From Stentor coeruleus (Eukaryota; Ciliophora; Heterotrichea; Heterotrichida; Stentoridae), in NCBI GenBank assembly GCA_001970955.1, contig MPUH01000487.1, forward strand, positions 1 to 51,005: DNA of 51,005 bases, given 5' to 3'. Shown here in pieces: positions 1 to 10,144 of this stretch. Every line of letters starts with the position of its first letter. Position 1 is the stretch's first letter. The notes under the pieces were generated by a model. That model saw only the letters and a program-made list of their open reading frames with translations, was not told the DNA's origin and ran no database searches. Both the position numbers and the translations under genes were made by a program.

Positions 1-205
1 TTAAGCTGTAACAGTCTTCAAAGCGCCCAAGTTGGTTGATTGATTTTCCTGAGTAGCTAAACATCTTAGCATAACTATTTGGGGATGCTGAAAAAGCTCC
101 AGGGGCGTTTAAGATCACCTTCTTTATCTCATCTACGCACTCTGTTAAGTTTCCGTACCCCAAAACTCCACTGATTAGGAGAAAAAGGATTTTATTCAAC
201 ACCAT
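1..205 (-). CDS. Partial secreted or membrane protein N-terminus, NRF-like
   Basis: The first 68 codons of a gene that runs off the left edge. The start ATG is at 205-203. The translation opens with a hydrophobic signal peptide (MVLNKILFLLISGVLGYG) followed by a short luminal segment containing the Cys of NLTECVDEIKK and the motif YSGKSINQLGRFEDC. A small-residue/Gly-containing segment of the type YSGK...LG.(F/Y)(E/D).C is what I associate with the extracellular NRF domain that precedes multi-pass acyltransferase-3 domains in ciliates and animals. That family call is an inference from a short stretch; the signal peptide and open frame are seen directly. It is co-directional with the kinase gene upstream. 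Confidence 0.6.
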   Translation of the reverse strand, partial: MVLNKILFLLISGVLGYGNLTECVDEIKKVILNAPGAFSASPNSYAKMFSYSGKSINQLGRFEDCYSL

Positions 206-512
206 AATAATTATTTTTTCGCTATTAGAGTTTTGAACAGCAAAGATATTTAGAATTTCATGCAATTTCTATGATGAAAAGCTATTGCCAATTATGCTAG
301 TAGTTTTTAATTATATATTGTATTTATATATTAAACCTCAAATTGCGATATTTATTTTAAAACTGGCTAAGCACTAATATTATAATTCGCAAATTTATTA
401 ATTCAAAATGATAATGGAAAAGTTACCTACAAACACTAAAAATAATATTTAATCCTACCTTAAGTCTTGAATGTTCACAATATTTACTTATAGTATGATT
501 TCCCATACAATA
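206..512. other. Intergenic spacer, 307 nt
   Basis: A+T-rich spacer between the stop of the kinase gene and the start of the partial gene at the left edge, both on the minus strand. It should hold the kinase 3' end and the promoter of the partial gene. I see no ORF or RNA gene in it. Confidence 0.5.
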
Positions 513-3191
513 TTAAAATTCAGAATCCCAATCAACTAATACCCTTGAAGATTGTTTATTAGGAAATGTAGCATTTGTTTTAGCCTCAGCTTTAGCAATA
601 ACTTCATAAAAGTTCTTAGGATTTTTGATCGCATAATCTACATCAAGCTTCTCATCCAGTTTCGGTATATAAGGCGGTTTAATTTGTTTACTGAGTAATT
701 TATCCCAGTCTAATCCAAGAAACCAAGGGTGTTGCTTAATATTTTCAAAGCTGCCTCCAAGCCTTTTTGCTGGGTTAGCATTAAGCATTTGGCTAATAAA
801 ATCCCTTGATTTACACTTTTTATCACTCCATCTAGGAAATTCTAAGTTGTGCTCTTGTATTTTCTGATAGATGGTATAAGGGTCAGATTCTTCATCCCCA
901 AAAGGTACTCTTCCAAATAAAAGTTCATAGCATATAATTCCGACACTCCAATAGTCAGCTGAAAGCGAATATCCATGGCCTGCTAATACTTCTGGGGCCA
1001 TATAATGTGGAGTCCCGACTATAGTAAAAGTGAGTCCTTTTATGATTTTTGCAGTTCCAAAGTCAATGAGTTTTGGATAGCCTTCATCATCTACAACTAT
1101 GTTTTCAGGCTTTAAATCTCGATAAATTATTTCTCTTTCGTGTAGATGCTCAAGAATTGCTATAAGGCAAGCAGCAAAAAATTTGCAATCTTGATTAGTA
1201 AGTAAACTTATCTCTCTAATAACATCAAATAAATCCATTCCTCGTATGTATTCTAGGAGAAAGTAGATTCGAAATTGGTCTTTGAAGGTTCTGACAAGTT
1301 TCATTATGAAGATATGGTCGAGCTCCAGAAGAATTTTTCTTTCAAGGACAAGGTTTACTGTAATATCAAAAGATTCAATTTTCGGTCGGTCAACCGTTTT
1401 TAAGGCGTAAAGGATTCTTTTATCCTTGTGAACTGTGAGGAATACATTTCCAAACATTCCACTACCAAGATTTTTGATTATAACTAAATCATCAAGATTA
1501 ACAGTATCATCCTGCAATTCAATTCGAGCTAAAAGCTGCTTTCTTATTCCTTCCTCCAAAAACTCAGTAAACTGCGATTTCAATATGACCCAGCATACCA
1601 AATGACCTTTAGCTTTAACTGTTGCTGATCTGAAATTATTAAACAGTAAGCTTCTCTCACCAAAATAATCATGTTTAGTAATCATCCGAACATTATGTCC
1701 ATCCTTAAACACCTCAGCTTTTCCGCTTTTAACTATAAAAAAGGCTTCACCAGGATCATTTTGTTCCACTACTGTTGCCCCATCTAGATATTCACTAATT
1801 TTCAAGCATCCCATAATAGCATTTATAGCAGTAGGTTCAAGTCCTCTTAATATCTGAATTCTTTTGAGAACCTTGAATGCATCATTATTATAAGTAATAT
1901 CCTCAAAATTTCCTCCAAGTTTATTCTCAAACTCTTCTCGGCTTATAGTAGCTACAGTAGTTTCCCCTACCGCCATAAAATTGTCTTCTAAGTTTCCTTG
2001 AGTATTTTTAATAACATTTTCTGCATTAATTGCATCAAAAACCTTACCCACAAGAGTCTTATTCCTGTTTTTTGTCAAAGCTCCTCTGACTACTATAGTA
2101 ATATTATTACTCAAAGGCGTTCCTGAAGAAATTACAGTTTCTCCATCAGTGAATGTTTTGATTTTTGAAGCTTTAACGATACTTTCAGTCTGCCATTTTG
2201 TAAGTTTCTGAAGTACAGGGTTTTTCTCAATAGCAATCCTCACTGAATTCTCATAAATAATATCCTGCAGTTTATTTCCAAGTAAATCATTTAGTTCTTT
2301 GCCTGATATTGCTACACATTTAACACAATCTACTGCTGTGACTGTAGCTGTCCTAGGGGAGGAATAAAGTAAAGCTTGCTCTCCAAAGTAAAACCCTCTA
2401 CCCATTCTCCTAACTTCCTGATTATTTTTTGTTACCAAAACATTTCCTTCTTTAATTATATAAAGAAGGTCTCCTGGGTCCCCTTCATTAACAATCACAA
2501 CTCCTGGGTTGAAGATTTGCGTCGTCAAAGAATGCACCAAAGTCTCTTTTTGTGAAACAGTTAAAGCTTGAAATACTGAAACACTATCGATGAACTGTTT
2601 GTTTTCTTCGTAATTAACTAATTCTAATGCTTCAAGTGTGGATCTGAATGTTTTCCTATCTAAACACCAAAGATTGCATTCTGATATTGTAGAAACTGTG
2701 GCTGTTCGAGGTGTGTCATATAGCAAGGCCATCTCTCCAAAACTATCTCCACTTACTAAAATTTTTACTCGTTTCAAATTGACTATGATTTCAAGCTTTC
2801 CCTTTGATACAACATAAAAATTATTCCCGCGATGACCTTGTTTAAAAACCACCTCAGTGCTTTTAAGACTGTATAGCTGCATATGATTTATAATTACGTT
2901 TGCATGGTTATCTTGTAAATTGCGAAATAAAAAGTGTTTAGCAAGCGAATGCCTTATTATTTCAATTTCTCTAGAAGTTTTTGGAGTTTCTAGCTTCTGT
3001 GCTGTAGCTGCTTCTACACAGGATTCCACAGCTAAACGAGAATCAATTACAGCAGCTTTCTGTTTGAAAATTTTGCGATTTGTCCGAGCGGACCCTGATG
3101 TTTCGTCTAATACTTTGTTTCTTGAGGTTGCTATATTTGTCTTACATATAATAACATTCTTGTTTTCAGGCTTATTTACACATGAACCCAT
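513..3191 (-). CDS. PKG: cGMP-dependent protein kinase (PKG), four CNB domains
   Basis: An 892-aa AGC-family Ser/Thr kinase regulated by cyclic nucleotides. The N-terminus MGSCVNK fits N-myristoylation at Gly2 and palmitoylation at Cys4, suggesting membrane attachment. Four cyclic-nucleotide-binding modules follow: about 86-200 (phosphate cassette FGEMALLYDTPRTATV at 151-166), 206-310 (FGEQALLYSSPRTATV, 269-284), 323-430 (degenerate, no recognisable cassette) and 440-545 (FGERSLLFNNFRSATV, 510-525). The kinase domain spans about 570-824: GSGMFG loop at 576, Lys598, YRDLKPEN catalytic loop near 690, DFG 710-712, APE near 732. A short AGC tail ends in WDSEF and TAA. Four CNB modules with the third degenerate is the architecture known from apicomplexan and ciliate PKG, unlike the two in animals. 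It is divergent from the phosphodiesterase gene at 4952. Confidence 0.93.
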   Translation of the reverse strand: MGSCVNKPENKNVIICKTNIATSRNKVLDETSGSARTNRKIFKQKAAVIDSRLAVESCVEAATAQKLETPKTSREIEIIRHSLAKHFLFRNLQDNHANVIINHMQLYSLKSTEVVFKQGHRGNNFYVVSKGKLEIIVNLKRVKILVSGDSFGEMALLYDTPRTATVSTISECNLWCLDRKTFRSTLEALELVNYEENKQFIDSVSVFQALTVSQKETLVHSLTTQIFNPGVVIVNEGDPGDLLYIIKEGNVLVTKNNQEVRRMGRGFYFGEQALLYSSPRTATVTAVDCVKCVAISGKELNDLLGNKLQDIIYENSVRIAIEKNPVLQKLTKWQTESIVKASKIKTFTDGETVISSGTPLSNNITIVVRGALTKNRNKTLVGKVFDAINAENVIKNTQGNLEDNFMAVGETTVATISREEFENKLGGNFEDITYNNDAFKVLKRIQILRGLEPTAINAIMGCLKISEYLDGATVVEQNDPGEAFFIVKSGKAEVFKDGHNVRMITKHDYFGERSLLFNNFRSATVKAKGHLVCWVILKSQFTEFLEEGIRKQLLARIELQDDTVNLDDLVIIKNLGSGMFGNVFLTVHKDKRILYALKTVDRPKIESFDITVNLVLERKILLELDHIFIMKLVRTFKDQFRIYFLLEYIRGMDLFDVIREISLLTNQDCKFFAACLIAILEHLHEREIIYRDLKPENIVVDDEGYPKLIDFGTAKIIKGLTFTIVGTPHYMAPEVLAGHGYSLSADYWSVGIICYELLFGRVPFGDEESDPYTIYQKIQEHNLEFPRWSDKKCKSRDFISQMLNANPAKRLGGSFENIKQHPWFLGLDWDKLLSKQIKPPYIPKLDEKLDVDYAIKNPKNFYEVIAKAEAKTNATFPNKQSSRVLVDWDSEF

Positions 3192-4951
3192 AATACGATA
3201 AATTATTTATGAAGTACAACTAAGATTATGATTGACTATAATGTTTAGAATAACATTAATGGTTAGGATTTTTTTCAGTTTTTGAGAAGTGGCGTCTAAA
3301 AGAATTTATTAAATAGTTATTATAAATCAAAGAAAGATCAAGCTTGAAATATTAATAAAATTCACGAATTTTCTTAAATCCTAACTGCATATTAAAAATC
3401 TGAGGAACTCTGCAATCTTTAGCAACTTATTAGTATTTTCAAATACTTGTGAAGCATTTTTCCTTAACACCAAGAAATAATTGCTAGTCTGATGAAGTTT
3501 TGAATTCACTCTTTTAGGTTTTGCAATAAAAGCAAAATAATATTAAAAGCTTATATCTCATCATTGCTATGCTTATCTTTCTTATTTTTTTCTTTTAAAT
3601 TGAATTTTCAAGATTCCAAGAAAGATTAAATTATATTTAACTTCTTTGCAGAGTTATAATCAATAAAATAATGTGCATAAGTGCTTTAGGATAGCCTGAC
3701 TTTATCATTTTTTATCTTATTCTCTTTCCTAGTAAAAGATAGACTGAAAAGCAAAAGTTGCATGAGAGCAAATTAAAGAATAGGCTTTGAAGCGCTTGAG
3801 CATGGTTACAACTAATAGAAAATAAAGAAATTAGGCTTAATGCACTATTTGAGATGCTTCATAATGCTATTAACTAGAAAATAAGGTATTCCAAAGTCAC
3901 CTTTTATCACTGAAATGTAGGAGTAATATCTCAATTATTAATATTTTTTATTAAGAAAGCATGATGAATCTAAATAGGTCTATAATTTCAATTCATTGAA
4001 ATTTTTAATATAAGCAATTATGCTTATATAATATCAGTAAAATTTATAATATAGACTTATATTTATGATTTAGATATATTTACTTATTTTGAGAAAGGTG
4101 CTAGATTATTAATTTGGACACCTAATTTAGTGATTTTTCAATAAAATATTTTCTATTATTCTTTTTTATATAAAACCATGATATGAACGGTTTTTAAATA
4201 AACGCAAAAGATTTGACTTAATTATTATATATAAGAATTTACATAAAATTAAAGTTTCATGCTTTTTGTATTATAATTTAAGGCCTATTTCCAGAAAAAA
4301 TTGTTTATTATATCCAAGGAATTTACATGCATCGAGTTTAATTATATCTTTTACTCTCTTGGTTACTCTTTTAATTTATTACGTAAACTATAGACTTCTA
4401 GCCTATCTATATTCATTTGCATTCAAATAATAGTTAGCTTATATCATTTTAATCAATTTTTACTGCTCAAAACTTATTCTTAATAAATTAAAATCTTTTT
4501 GCATTCTAAAATCACTTATAAACTTATTTGACTCTTTATCTATAGTGCTAAATTCTTCTCACAATCTTTAAAATATCTTATGAAATTTTTAAACACCTTT
4601 GACTTCTTACAATAACTATTTTACTAATTTTCAATAACTTTAACTTCTTGTGGAAAGGGTTCTTCTTATATTTCGATATCTTCTCACTTAATATTCGGCC
4701 AACATATTTAAGTTGATAAATATGCAAACTTACTACTCTTTAACTTTGCCACAATTACCAAATAAGTTTCTGTTATAGTTTTTGCAGGTCTAGCATTAAA
4801 TTTTTAACATAAATGCCTACAAAACATATTCATAAAGAGGATACGAATTACCTAAAAATACACTTTATTGTTTATCTTATTAGATTTTAAAAAAATATCA
4901 GAATACTAATGGCTTTATCTTTTAAGCTATTTGCTTAAAAATCGATATTAA
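3192..4951. other. Divergent intergenic region, 1.76 kb
   Basis: Very A+T-rich sequence between the divergently transcribed kinase and phosphodiesterase genes. It contains many short stop-rich frames and I found no coding signal on either strand, even allowing for 15-nt introns. It should hold both promoters. It is unusually long for this compact genome. Confidence 0.5.
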
Positions 4952-7120
4952 ATGAAAGTTATGGATATCAGCTCAGCTGTTAGGCAAAAAGGACAGACTT
5001 TAGAGGAGCCCGTATTGCAGTCTAAGTATAGCCTTCAATTTCATAACTCTAAGCAAGAAAAATACTTCAGGCAGGTTATGCTTTCAGATATTGCAACTTC
5101 AATTGGATTAGATCATAGAGAGTCTATGATAACGTATATAGTCACCTTAATATTTGTTTGCCTACTTTACAATTCTGCGTACTTATCAGCGTATTTTGAA
5201 GGAAAATCATATCTGAGGACCCTGCTTTTTCAAACTTTATTACTTTCATCAGTTACTTTGGCTACATCAATCATACATTATTTTTTTTTCATGAAAGAAA
5301 TCAAATCAGATAAAAAAAGTTGGTATCTCATAGCGTTGTATTTTGTGTTTTCAGAAATCGTGATATTTAATAACGTTTTTGTGAAAGATGAAATTTTCGC
5401 AGATCAATCAGAATACGGGTTTGCATGTGTGCTTGGATTGTTACCAATGATTTATTCATCAAAGTTCGCAGTTTTTTCAACTTTTTTGATGTATATAGCA
5501 ATCAATTTTATTATTTCTATTACATTTTTAGCAGTGAGTTTGCAATCTGACACTAACATCCAAAAAACCTTAATCGAATTTTTTTTCCTAATAAGCATCC
5601 TGGCAATCGAAAGCCGTACATTTTACACTAAAGAATACCACCTGCGAAACAAATTCATAGCTATGAATGCAGCGCTTACTCCAGAGTCTCGTCTAAACCA
5701 TGATGTCTCCCCAAAAACAGATTTAGAGCAAATTTCCCGTGCAGTAAAAGAATCTATCCAACTCCTCCCTTTAGCAAAGCGTAAAGAGTCTAAAAACTCT
5801 GTATACTTAGAGAAAATCTTTGACAACCTAAGCAAAGTTATTAATATGCTTGGAAACAGAAACAGTATATACAGTGTTGACCTTGAAGGCCTTGACAAAG
5901 ATTTTGACGATGAAGACAAGATTTTTCTTGAGCAAACTTGCCTAGGTCCAAGGCGTTCCCAAGTGCAAGCTTCAACTAAATACATGGTCAGGAAAACAAT
6001 AGAAGTCTTAAAAAATTATGACATCCAAGAATTAGCTGGTGTGCTAAAGCGTATCGGTAAAGAGTGGAATTTCGATATTTTTTTTCTTAAAGATGTGACT
6101 AAAAACAAACCCTTAGCTACAGTTGGAGCGTTTTGCATGCAAAAATTTCATCTTGATACATCATTTTCTATCCATTTGACAGCATATCAAGGCTTTTTCG
6201 TAGATCTCGAAGATAACTACAAACCAAACCCTTATCATAATTCTACACATTCAGCGGAAGTCCTTTGCTCATATGTTTTTCTTATACAGCAGTCTGTATT
6301 TACTAATTATATACAAGATTATGAAATTCTTGCTTCAGTTATTGCAATGCTCGGCCATGATGTTGCCCATCCAGGTGTGACAAACAGATTTCTTGTTAAT
6401 TCCAAAAATTCTTTGGCTATAACTTGTAATTTTTATGCAGATAACGATTCATCTGTGCTTGAAATGATGCACAGTGCAACAACATTTCAATTAATGCAAA
6501 AAGATAATCAAGACATTCTTGTAAATTTGCCTAGAGATATGGGAATTCTAGTTAGAGCACTGATTATAGAGATGATACTGGCTACTGACATGGCCAAGCA
6601 CTTTGATCTAATTGGTAAGCTTAAGGCTAAAATGATTAACTCGTCAAGTATAACTTTAACAAGTGCAGATCAAAGAATCGAAATTATGAAAATTATAACT
6701 AAAGCTTCTGATGTAGGGCATGCTGCTAAATCCCAAGATCTTCATCAGAAATGGACAAACTTGGTTTGTGAAGAGTTTTTTACACAGGGTGACATGGAAA
6801 AAGCTCAGGGACTTCCAATTTCAATGTACTGTGACAGAGAAAAAACTGACATAGCAAAATCTCAGTCTGGATTTATAAAAAATATAGTTTTGCCCATATA
6901 CGAAACTCTGAATCAATGCTTAAACTCCCAAGAAATAAAAGAAAAATGCATAAATCAGCTTGAACAAAACATGAAATCATGGGAGAGCCTTATTTTACCC
7001 AAACGTGTGCACAGTCTTATGGAACCTGAAGAAAGCCATACACTGAAAAACAGGACTGAGACGACTGTAGCAGGTCGAACAGGAAGAAGTTCCTGGGCTA
7101 CAATAGTATTAAATAATTAA
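4952..7120 (+). CDS. Six-TM 3',5'-cyclic nucleotide phosphodiesterase
   Basis: A 722-aa class I phosphodiesterase that hydrolyses cAMP and/or cGMP. Residues 58-222 contain about six hydrophobic segments, anchoring it in a membrane. A linker (about 225-350) leads to the HD-type catalytic domain (about 385-690). The metal-binding residues are visible: H429 and H433 in YHNSTHSAEV, H469-D470 and H473 in LGHDVAHPG, and D587 in KASDVGH. The purine-clamping Gln is probably Q638 in KSQSGFI. N-terminal multi-TM PDEs are typical of ciliates and apicomplexans. Substrate specificity cannot be read from sequence. The C-terminal 30 residues are Ser/Thr/Arg-rich. The stop TAA is only 40 bp before the H2B start, and the PKG gene lies divergently upstream. 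Confidence 0.93.
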   Translation: MKVMDISSAVRQKGQTLEEPVLQSKYSLQFHNSKQEKYFRQVMLSDIATSIGLDHRESMITYIVTLIFVCLLYNSAYLSAYFEGKSYLRTLLFQTLLLSSVTLATSIIHYFFFMKEIKSDKKSWYLIALYFVFSEIVIFNNVFVKDEIFADQSEYGFACVLGLLPMIYSSKFAVFSTFLMYIAINFIISITFLAVSLQSDTNIQKTLIEFFFLISILAIESRTFYTKEYHLRNKFIAMNAALTPESRLNHDVSPKTDLEQISRAVKESIQLLPLAKRKESKNSVYLEKIFDNLSKVINMLGNRNSIYSVDLEGLDKDFDDEDKIFLEQTCLGPRRSQVQASTKYMVRKTIEVLKNYDIQELAGVLKRIGKEWNFDIFFLKDVTKNKPLATVGAFCMQKFHLDTSFSIHLTAYQGFFVDLEDNYKPNPYHNSTHSAEVLCSYVFLIQQSVFTNYIQDYEILASVIAMLGHDVAHPGVTNRFLVNSKNSLAITCNFYADNDSSVLEMMHSATTFQLMQKDNQDILVNLPRDMGILVRALIIEMILATDMAKHFDLIGKLKAKMINSSSITLTSADQRIEIMKIITKASDVGHAAKSQDLHQKWTNLVCEEFFTQGDMEKAQGLPISMYCDREKTDIAKSQSGFIKNIVLPIYETLNQCLNSQEIKEKCINQLEQNMKSWESLILPKRVHSLMEPEESHTLKNRTETTVAGRTGRSSWATIVLNN

Positions 7121-7160
7121 AAATGGGATATAAGCCCCCAGACTAACGACAAGATAATTA

Positions 7161-7517
7161 ATGAAGCCCAAAGTTAAAAGCGCATCACCTCAGCCTCCAG
7201 TCAAGAATACGCAAGTTAATGATAAGAAGAAAACAAAAAAACGAGCTGAAACCTTTTCTGTTTATATATATAGAGTTTTAAGGCAAGTGCATCCTGACAT
7301 CGGCATTTCCAAAAAATCAATGAGCATTATGAATTCGTTTATTAATGATTTATTTGAAAGAGTGTGCACAGAATCGTCTAAATTGGTGAAGATTGGTAAT
7401 AGAAATACCTTGTCAAGTAGAGAGGTTCAGACAAGTGTTAGATTGGTCTTGCCAGGCGAATTGGCTAAGCATGCTGTCAGTGAAGGAACAAAAGCTGTCA
7501 CTAAATTTACTAGTTAA
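7161..7517 (+). CDS. H2B: Histone H2B
   Basis: A 118-aa core histone. A Lys/Pro-rich tail (1-30) is followed by the H2B histone fold, with recognisable segments [56 protein letters not shown] and the conserved C-terminal helix [16 protein letters not shown]. It pairs with H2A in the nucleosome. No intron is needed. The 40-bp gap after the phosphodiesterase stop is very short for two separate genes. The tail is diverged relative to animal H2B, so it could be one of several variants. Confidence 0.97.
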   Translation: MKPKVKSASPQPPVKNTQVNDKKKTKKRAETFSVYIYRVLRQVHPDIGISKKSMSIMNSFINDLFERVCTESSKLVKIGNRNTLSSREVQTSVRLVLPGELAKHAVSEGTKAVTKFTS

Positions 7518-7775
7518 TATTTTATCCCAATGAGTTTTGTATTTAAGCTATTAGTTTGTATATTATTAAAATTGTAGGAAAAATATTGAATTTAAGTTTA
7601 AGAGAGGATTTAAGTGTGCTTTTAATAAAGCAGATTAAAATGAATAAAAAATGTTGTTTAGCTTCATAAAGTGATATTAAAGTTCTATTTTTGTATTTAA
7701 TGGACTTAGAAAATGCATTAGCTGATCAAATTTACAAAAAAATAATTATTCTGAAATGCAACTATAAAAATTATG

Positions 7776-8765
7776 CTAAATATAATTAACTACCCTCTTG
7801 CATACTTCACATTGATAAACTATAGCTTTGCATTCTTCACAGTAGTATGAATTACAGCATAAAGATTTTTTGGCTCTGGTAATGCATAAATCTTTAAAAC
7901 AACCAGCACACTCAACATAAGCAAATTTATAATATTCCAGCTTTTCTGAACTCGATAAAGACTTTCGGCATATTAAGCACCTTTTGTTCTCAGTCAGTAT
8001 TCCAAACATACACCCCATACAATAAGCATGATTAGGGCATGTTTCTTGAATCCGATCTCCAAGTATAAAAAAACAATTATTACACGAACTGCATTGTATT
8101 TTTTTATTTCCAAGGATATTCAAAGGTATAATTTCATTACAAATTGCACAAGTTTTTATACGTTTTGTGTAATATTGCTTAGAAATGCATATCATACACA
8201 TATGATGGCATCCTGCTTCGGCAAACATTTCAAACCCACGAACTTTATTGCAATTTATACAAGTAAACATCCTACTTTTCTGAATTTCTTCATTCAAAGT
8301 TGCTAATTTGGTTTTAATTTCTTCTCTTTTTTTTAAAGCTTCATAGGCTGGGAAAAGAAATTGGATATCACTTTCAGTTATTGGAGAATTGCAGCAGCTT
8401 AGTTTTTGATTTTTTAAGTAGATCAAGTAATTCTCTTCAGAATACCCTGTTGATTCTAGTTTTAAGATTTTTTCATTGCAATTACAGAAGCCACATCCAC
8501 ATGATGCGAAGTTTTTGAATACTTTGAAGCAGTCTTTACAAATAAGATATTTATGTATTTTTTTTGAGATTTCTTCAGGCAAATATTTCATTTCTTCACA
8601 TTTGAAAAAATTAGATTCAAGATAATGGAGAGTGCTTGAGTTCATTTGCTTTACAGCATTTTGGCTAATTAGAGGAAGTAAAACTTCTAAGATTTGAATA
8701 GAATTATCTTTTTCTGAGATATTATTTTCATCTGTACTTGGAAGATCTATTGTAAAATTAATCAT
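7776..8765 (-). CDS. Multi-RING-like zinc protein
   Basis: A 329-aa Cys-rich protein I cannot assign to a named family. An N-terminal Cys cluster (C76-C96, CKDCFKVF...CGCGFCNC) is followed by three RING-like cross-brace modules: C169-C209 (CINC...CHHMCMIC...CAIC), C225-C266 (CSSC...CPNHAYCMGC...CLIC) and C286-C322 (CAGC...CCNSYYCEEC...CEVC). The spacing suits paired zinc sites, so ubiquitin-ligase activity is possible but inferred. The frame ends at TAG (7776-7778). That TAG also ends a possible 15-nt intron on the minus strand (GTTAATTATATTTAG, 7790-7776). If spliced, the protein would instead end HNFYSCISE with a TAA at 7748-7746. It is convergent with H2B. Confidence 0.8.
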   Translation of the reverse strand: MINFTIDLPSTDENNISEKDNSIQILEVLLPLISQNAVKQMNSSTLHYLESNFFKCEEMKYLPEEISKKIHKYLICKDCFKVFKNFASCGCGFCNCNEKILKLESTGYSEENYLIYLKNQKLSCCNSPITESDIQFLFPAYEALKKREEIKTKLATLNEEIQKSRMFTCINCNKVRGFEMFAEAGCHHMCMICISKQYYTKRIKTCAICNEIIPLNILGNKKIQCSSCNNCFFILGDRIQETCPNHAYCMGCMFGILTENKRCLICRKSLSSSEKLEYYKFAYVECAGCFKDLCITRAKKSLCCNSYYCEECKAIVYQCEVCKRVVNYI

Positions 8766-9052
8766 TGCTTATATAAATATAAATGAATTATAGGAATTAC
8801 TATCATTATTTCAATATCTTAAAACAAATCAAAATTTTATCAATTATCCCCAACTCCGAATCGCCAAATTACTTCTTTCAAGCATCTAACTATAATTTTA
8901 ACTCCATCCTTCCTTTTCCTCCCACTGATCAGAAACTTTATCTACATCCTTCTCCAGCATGCTTCCAGTCTTCCTTAGTTTTCTTTGAGGTTTAAAATAT
9001 TTTTCTTTCTTATCCTTTTTCTTCAATTTCAACATCTCTCCAAGCAATCAAA

Positions 9053-9600
9053 TTAGTTGCTAACTCCATCAATAACTCCTCTCAAATAAAGCATTTCTCT
9101 TGCCAAAAGCCAATAAACCATAGCAATAAAAAATTTCGCTTTATTATTATAAGGAACAGCAATACCAACAAAAGTAAGTGGTGAGTCTGTATCACATAAG
9201 GCTATTGTAGGAGCGCTCATATAAGAAACTTCTTGTAAGGCTTGATAATCAGTTCTTAGATCTGCTGCCACAACAAGTCTTAGCTCAAGAAATTTCGGGA
9301 TATTTTGATTAGTTAAAATGTCTGGTGTCCAACGATTAGCAAAATAGTTATTCTCTATATATTGAGAAATTTCAAAACTGCACGTTGACCGTAAGTCCTT
9401 TCACAAATTACGACAACATCTTTTTGGTTTTCTACAGCAGCAAATAGATATGGCTGCAATTTTTCCCAGGTTTTCCTAAGTGAATCCAAAATATGTCATC
9501 ATAAGTATCGTTTCATTTCCTCTGTGGTATTAGATGTTCCTAAGTGAGCTTTCAAGTCTAAAAGTATCTGGATATCTTCATCTTTTGTTGCTTTCTAAGG
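9053..9600 (-). pseudogene. RPSA: 40S ribosomal protein uS2 (RPSA) pseudogene
   Basis: A decayed copy of ribosomal protein uS2. Reading the minus strand with frame changes, I see TKDEDIQILLDLKAHLG, then [10 protein letters not shown], then KTWEKL...[12 protein letters not shown] with GQRAVLK, then [49 protein letters not shown] and [12 protein letters not shown]. These match uS2 order throughout (IHxx[52 protein letters not shown]). At least three frameshifts and two adjacent TGA codons near 9507-9512 separate the pieces, and no ATG precedes the first. No 15-16-nt intron restores the frame. Only a 72-codon segment (9053-9271) remains open. A functional uS2 gene must lie elsewhere. Confidence 0.88.
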
Positions 9601-10144
9601 TGGTTCATGTAATTATATCCCTAGCAATCAAGTTGAAAAAATTTCGGGAATAATTTTTTTACATGATTATGAAGATCAGTGAAAGATTTATGAATACTAT
9701 TTCAATTACAAGATCACTTAAATATTTTTGAGATTTTTGAATGGATTATTATGGATAACAAGGATAGATTTAAATTTCTGAGGGTTTGGTGGTACAGGAT
9801 ATTATGCTTGATCTTTAAATTGAAGAAAAAATATGAGTCCTAATGATTTTCTTAGAGATTAAGTCAAAAATTTAGCATACAGTCAATCCTCCACGTAGTG
9901 AGTAAAATTTTTTGTTATTGTATACACTTTTAATACTCCAAAGTAATGAATCATTGTAGAATTATAGTTTATTAGGGATATATAAGTGTAGAATGAACCT
10001 TTTATGCATTGGAATAAATTAAACCTTTATTGTAGTTTTTTACTATAATGAACTTTCTTAAAAATCTGTTCTGAGGTTGATCATAATTCCTTTCCACTTC
10101 ATATCTAATAAAATACTCTTGTCTAAAATCATTTCCTTATAAAA
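9601..10144. other. Intergenic spacer, 544 nt
   Basis: A+T-rich sequence between the 5' end of the uS2 pseudogene and the rhomboid gene. The last 100-200 nt should hold the rhomboid promoter. I see no ORF or RNA gene in it. Confidence 0.45.

Noticed and set aside
2920..3201. Plus-strand ORF opposite the kinase N-terminus
   Set aside because: Antisense shadow of the PKG gene; no family resemblance.
8783..8995. 70-codon plus-strand ORF
   Set aside because: Low-complexity, no start context or homology, and it lies in the 5' flank of the RING-like gene.
9053..9271. A functional 72-aa protein
   Set aside because: It is the surviving open part of a uS2 pseudogene; homologous sequence continues upstream in other frames.
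9495..9520. Adjacent TGA codons as Trp (TGA reassigned)
   Set aside because: Neighbouring frameshifts already show decay, a different frame (DDIFWIHLG) fits uS2 better at this spot, and intact genes here use only TGG for Trp.
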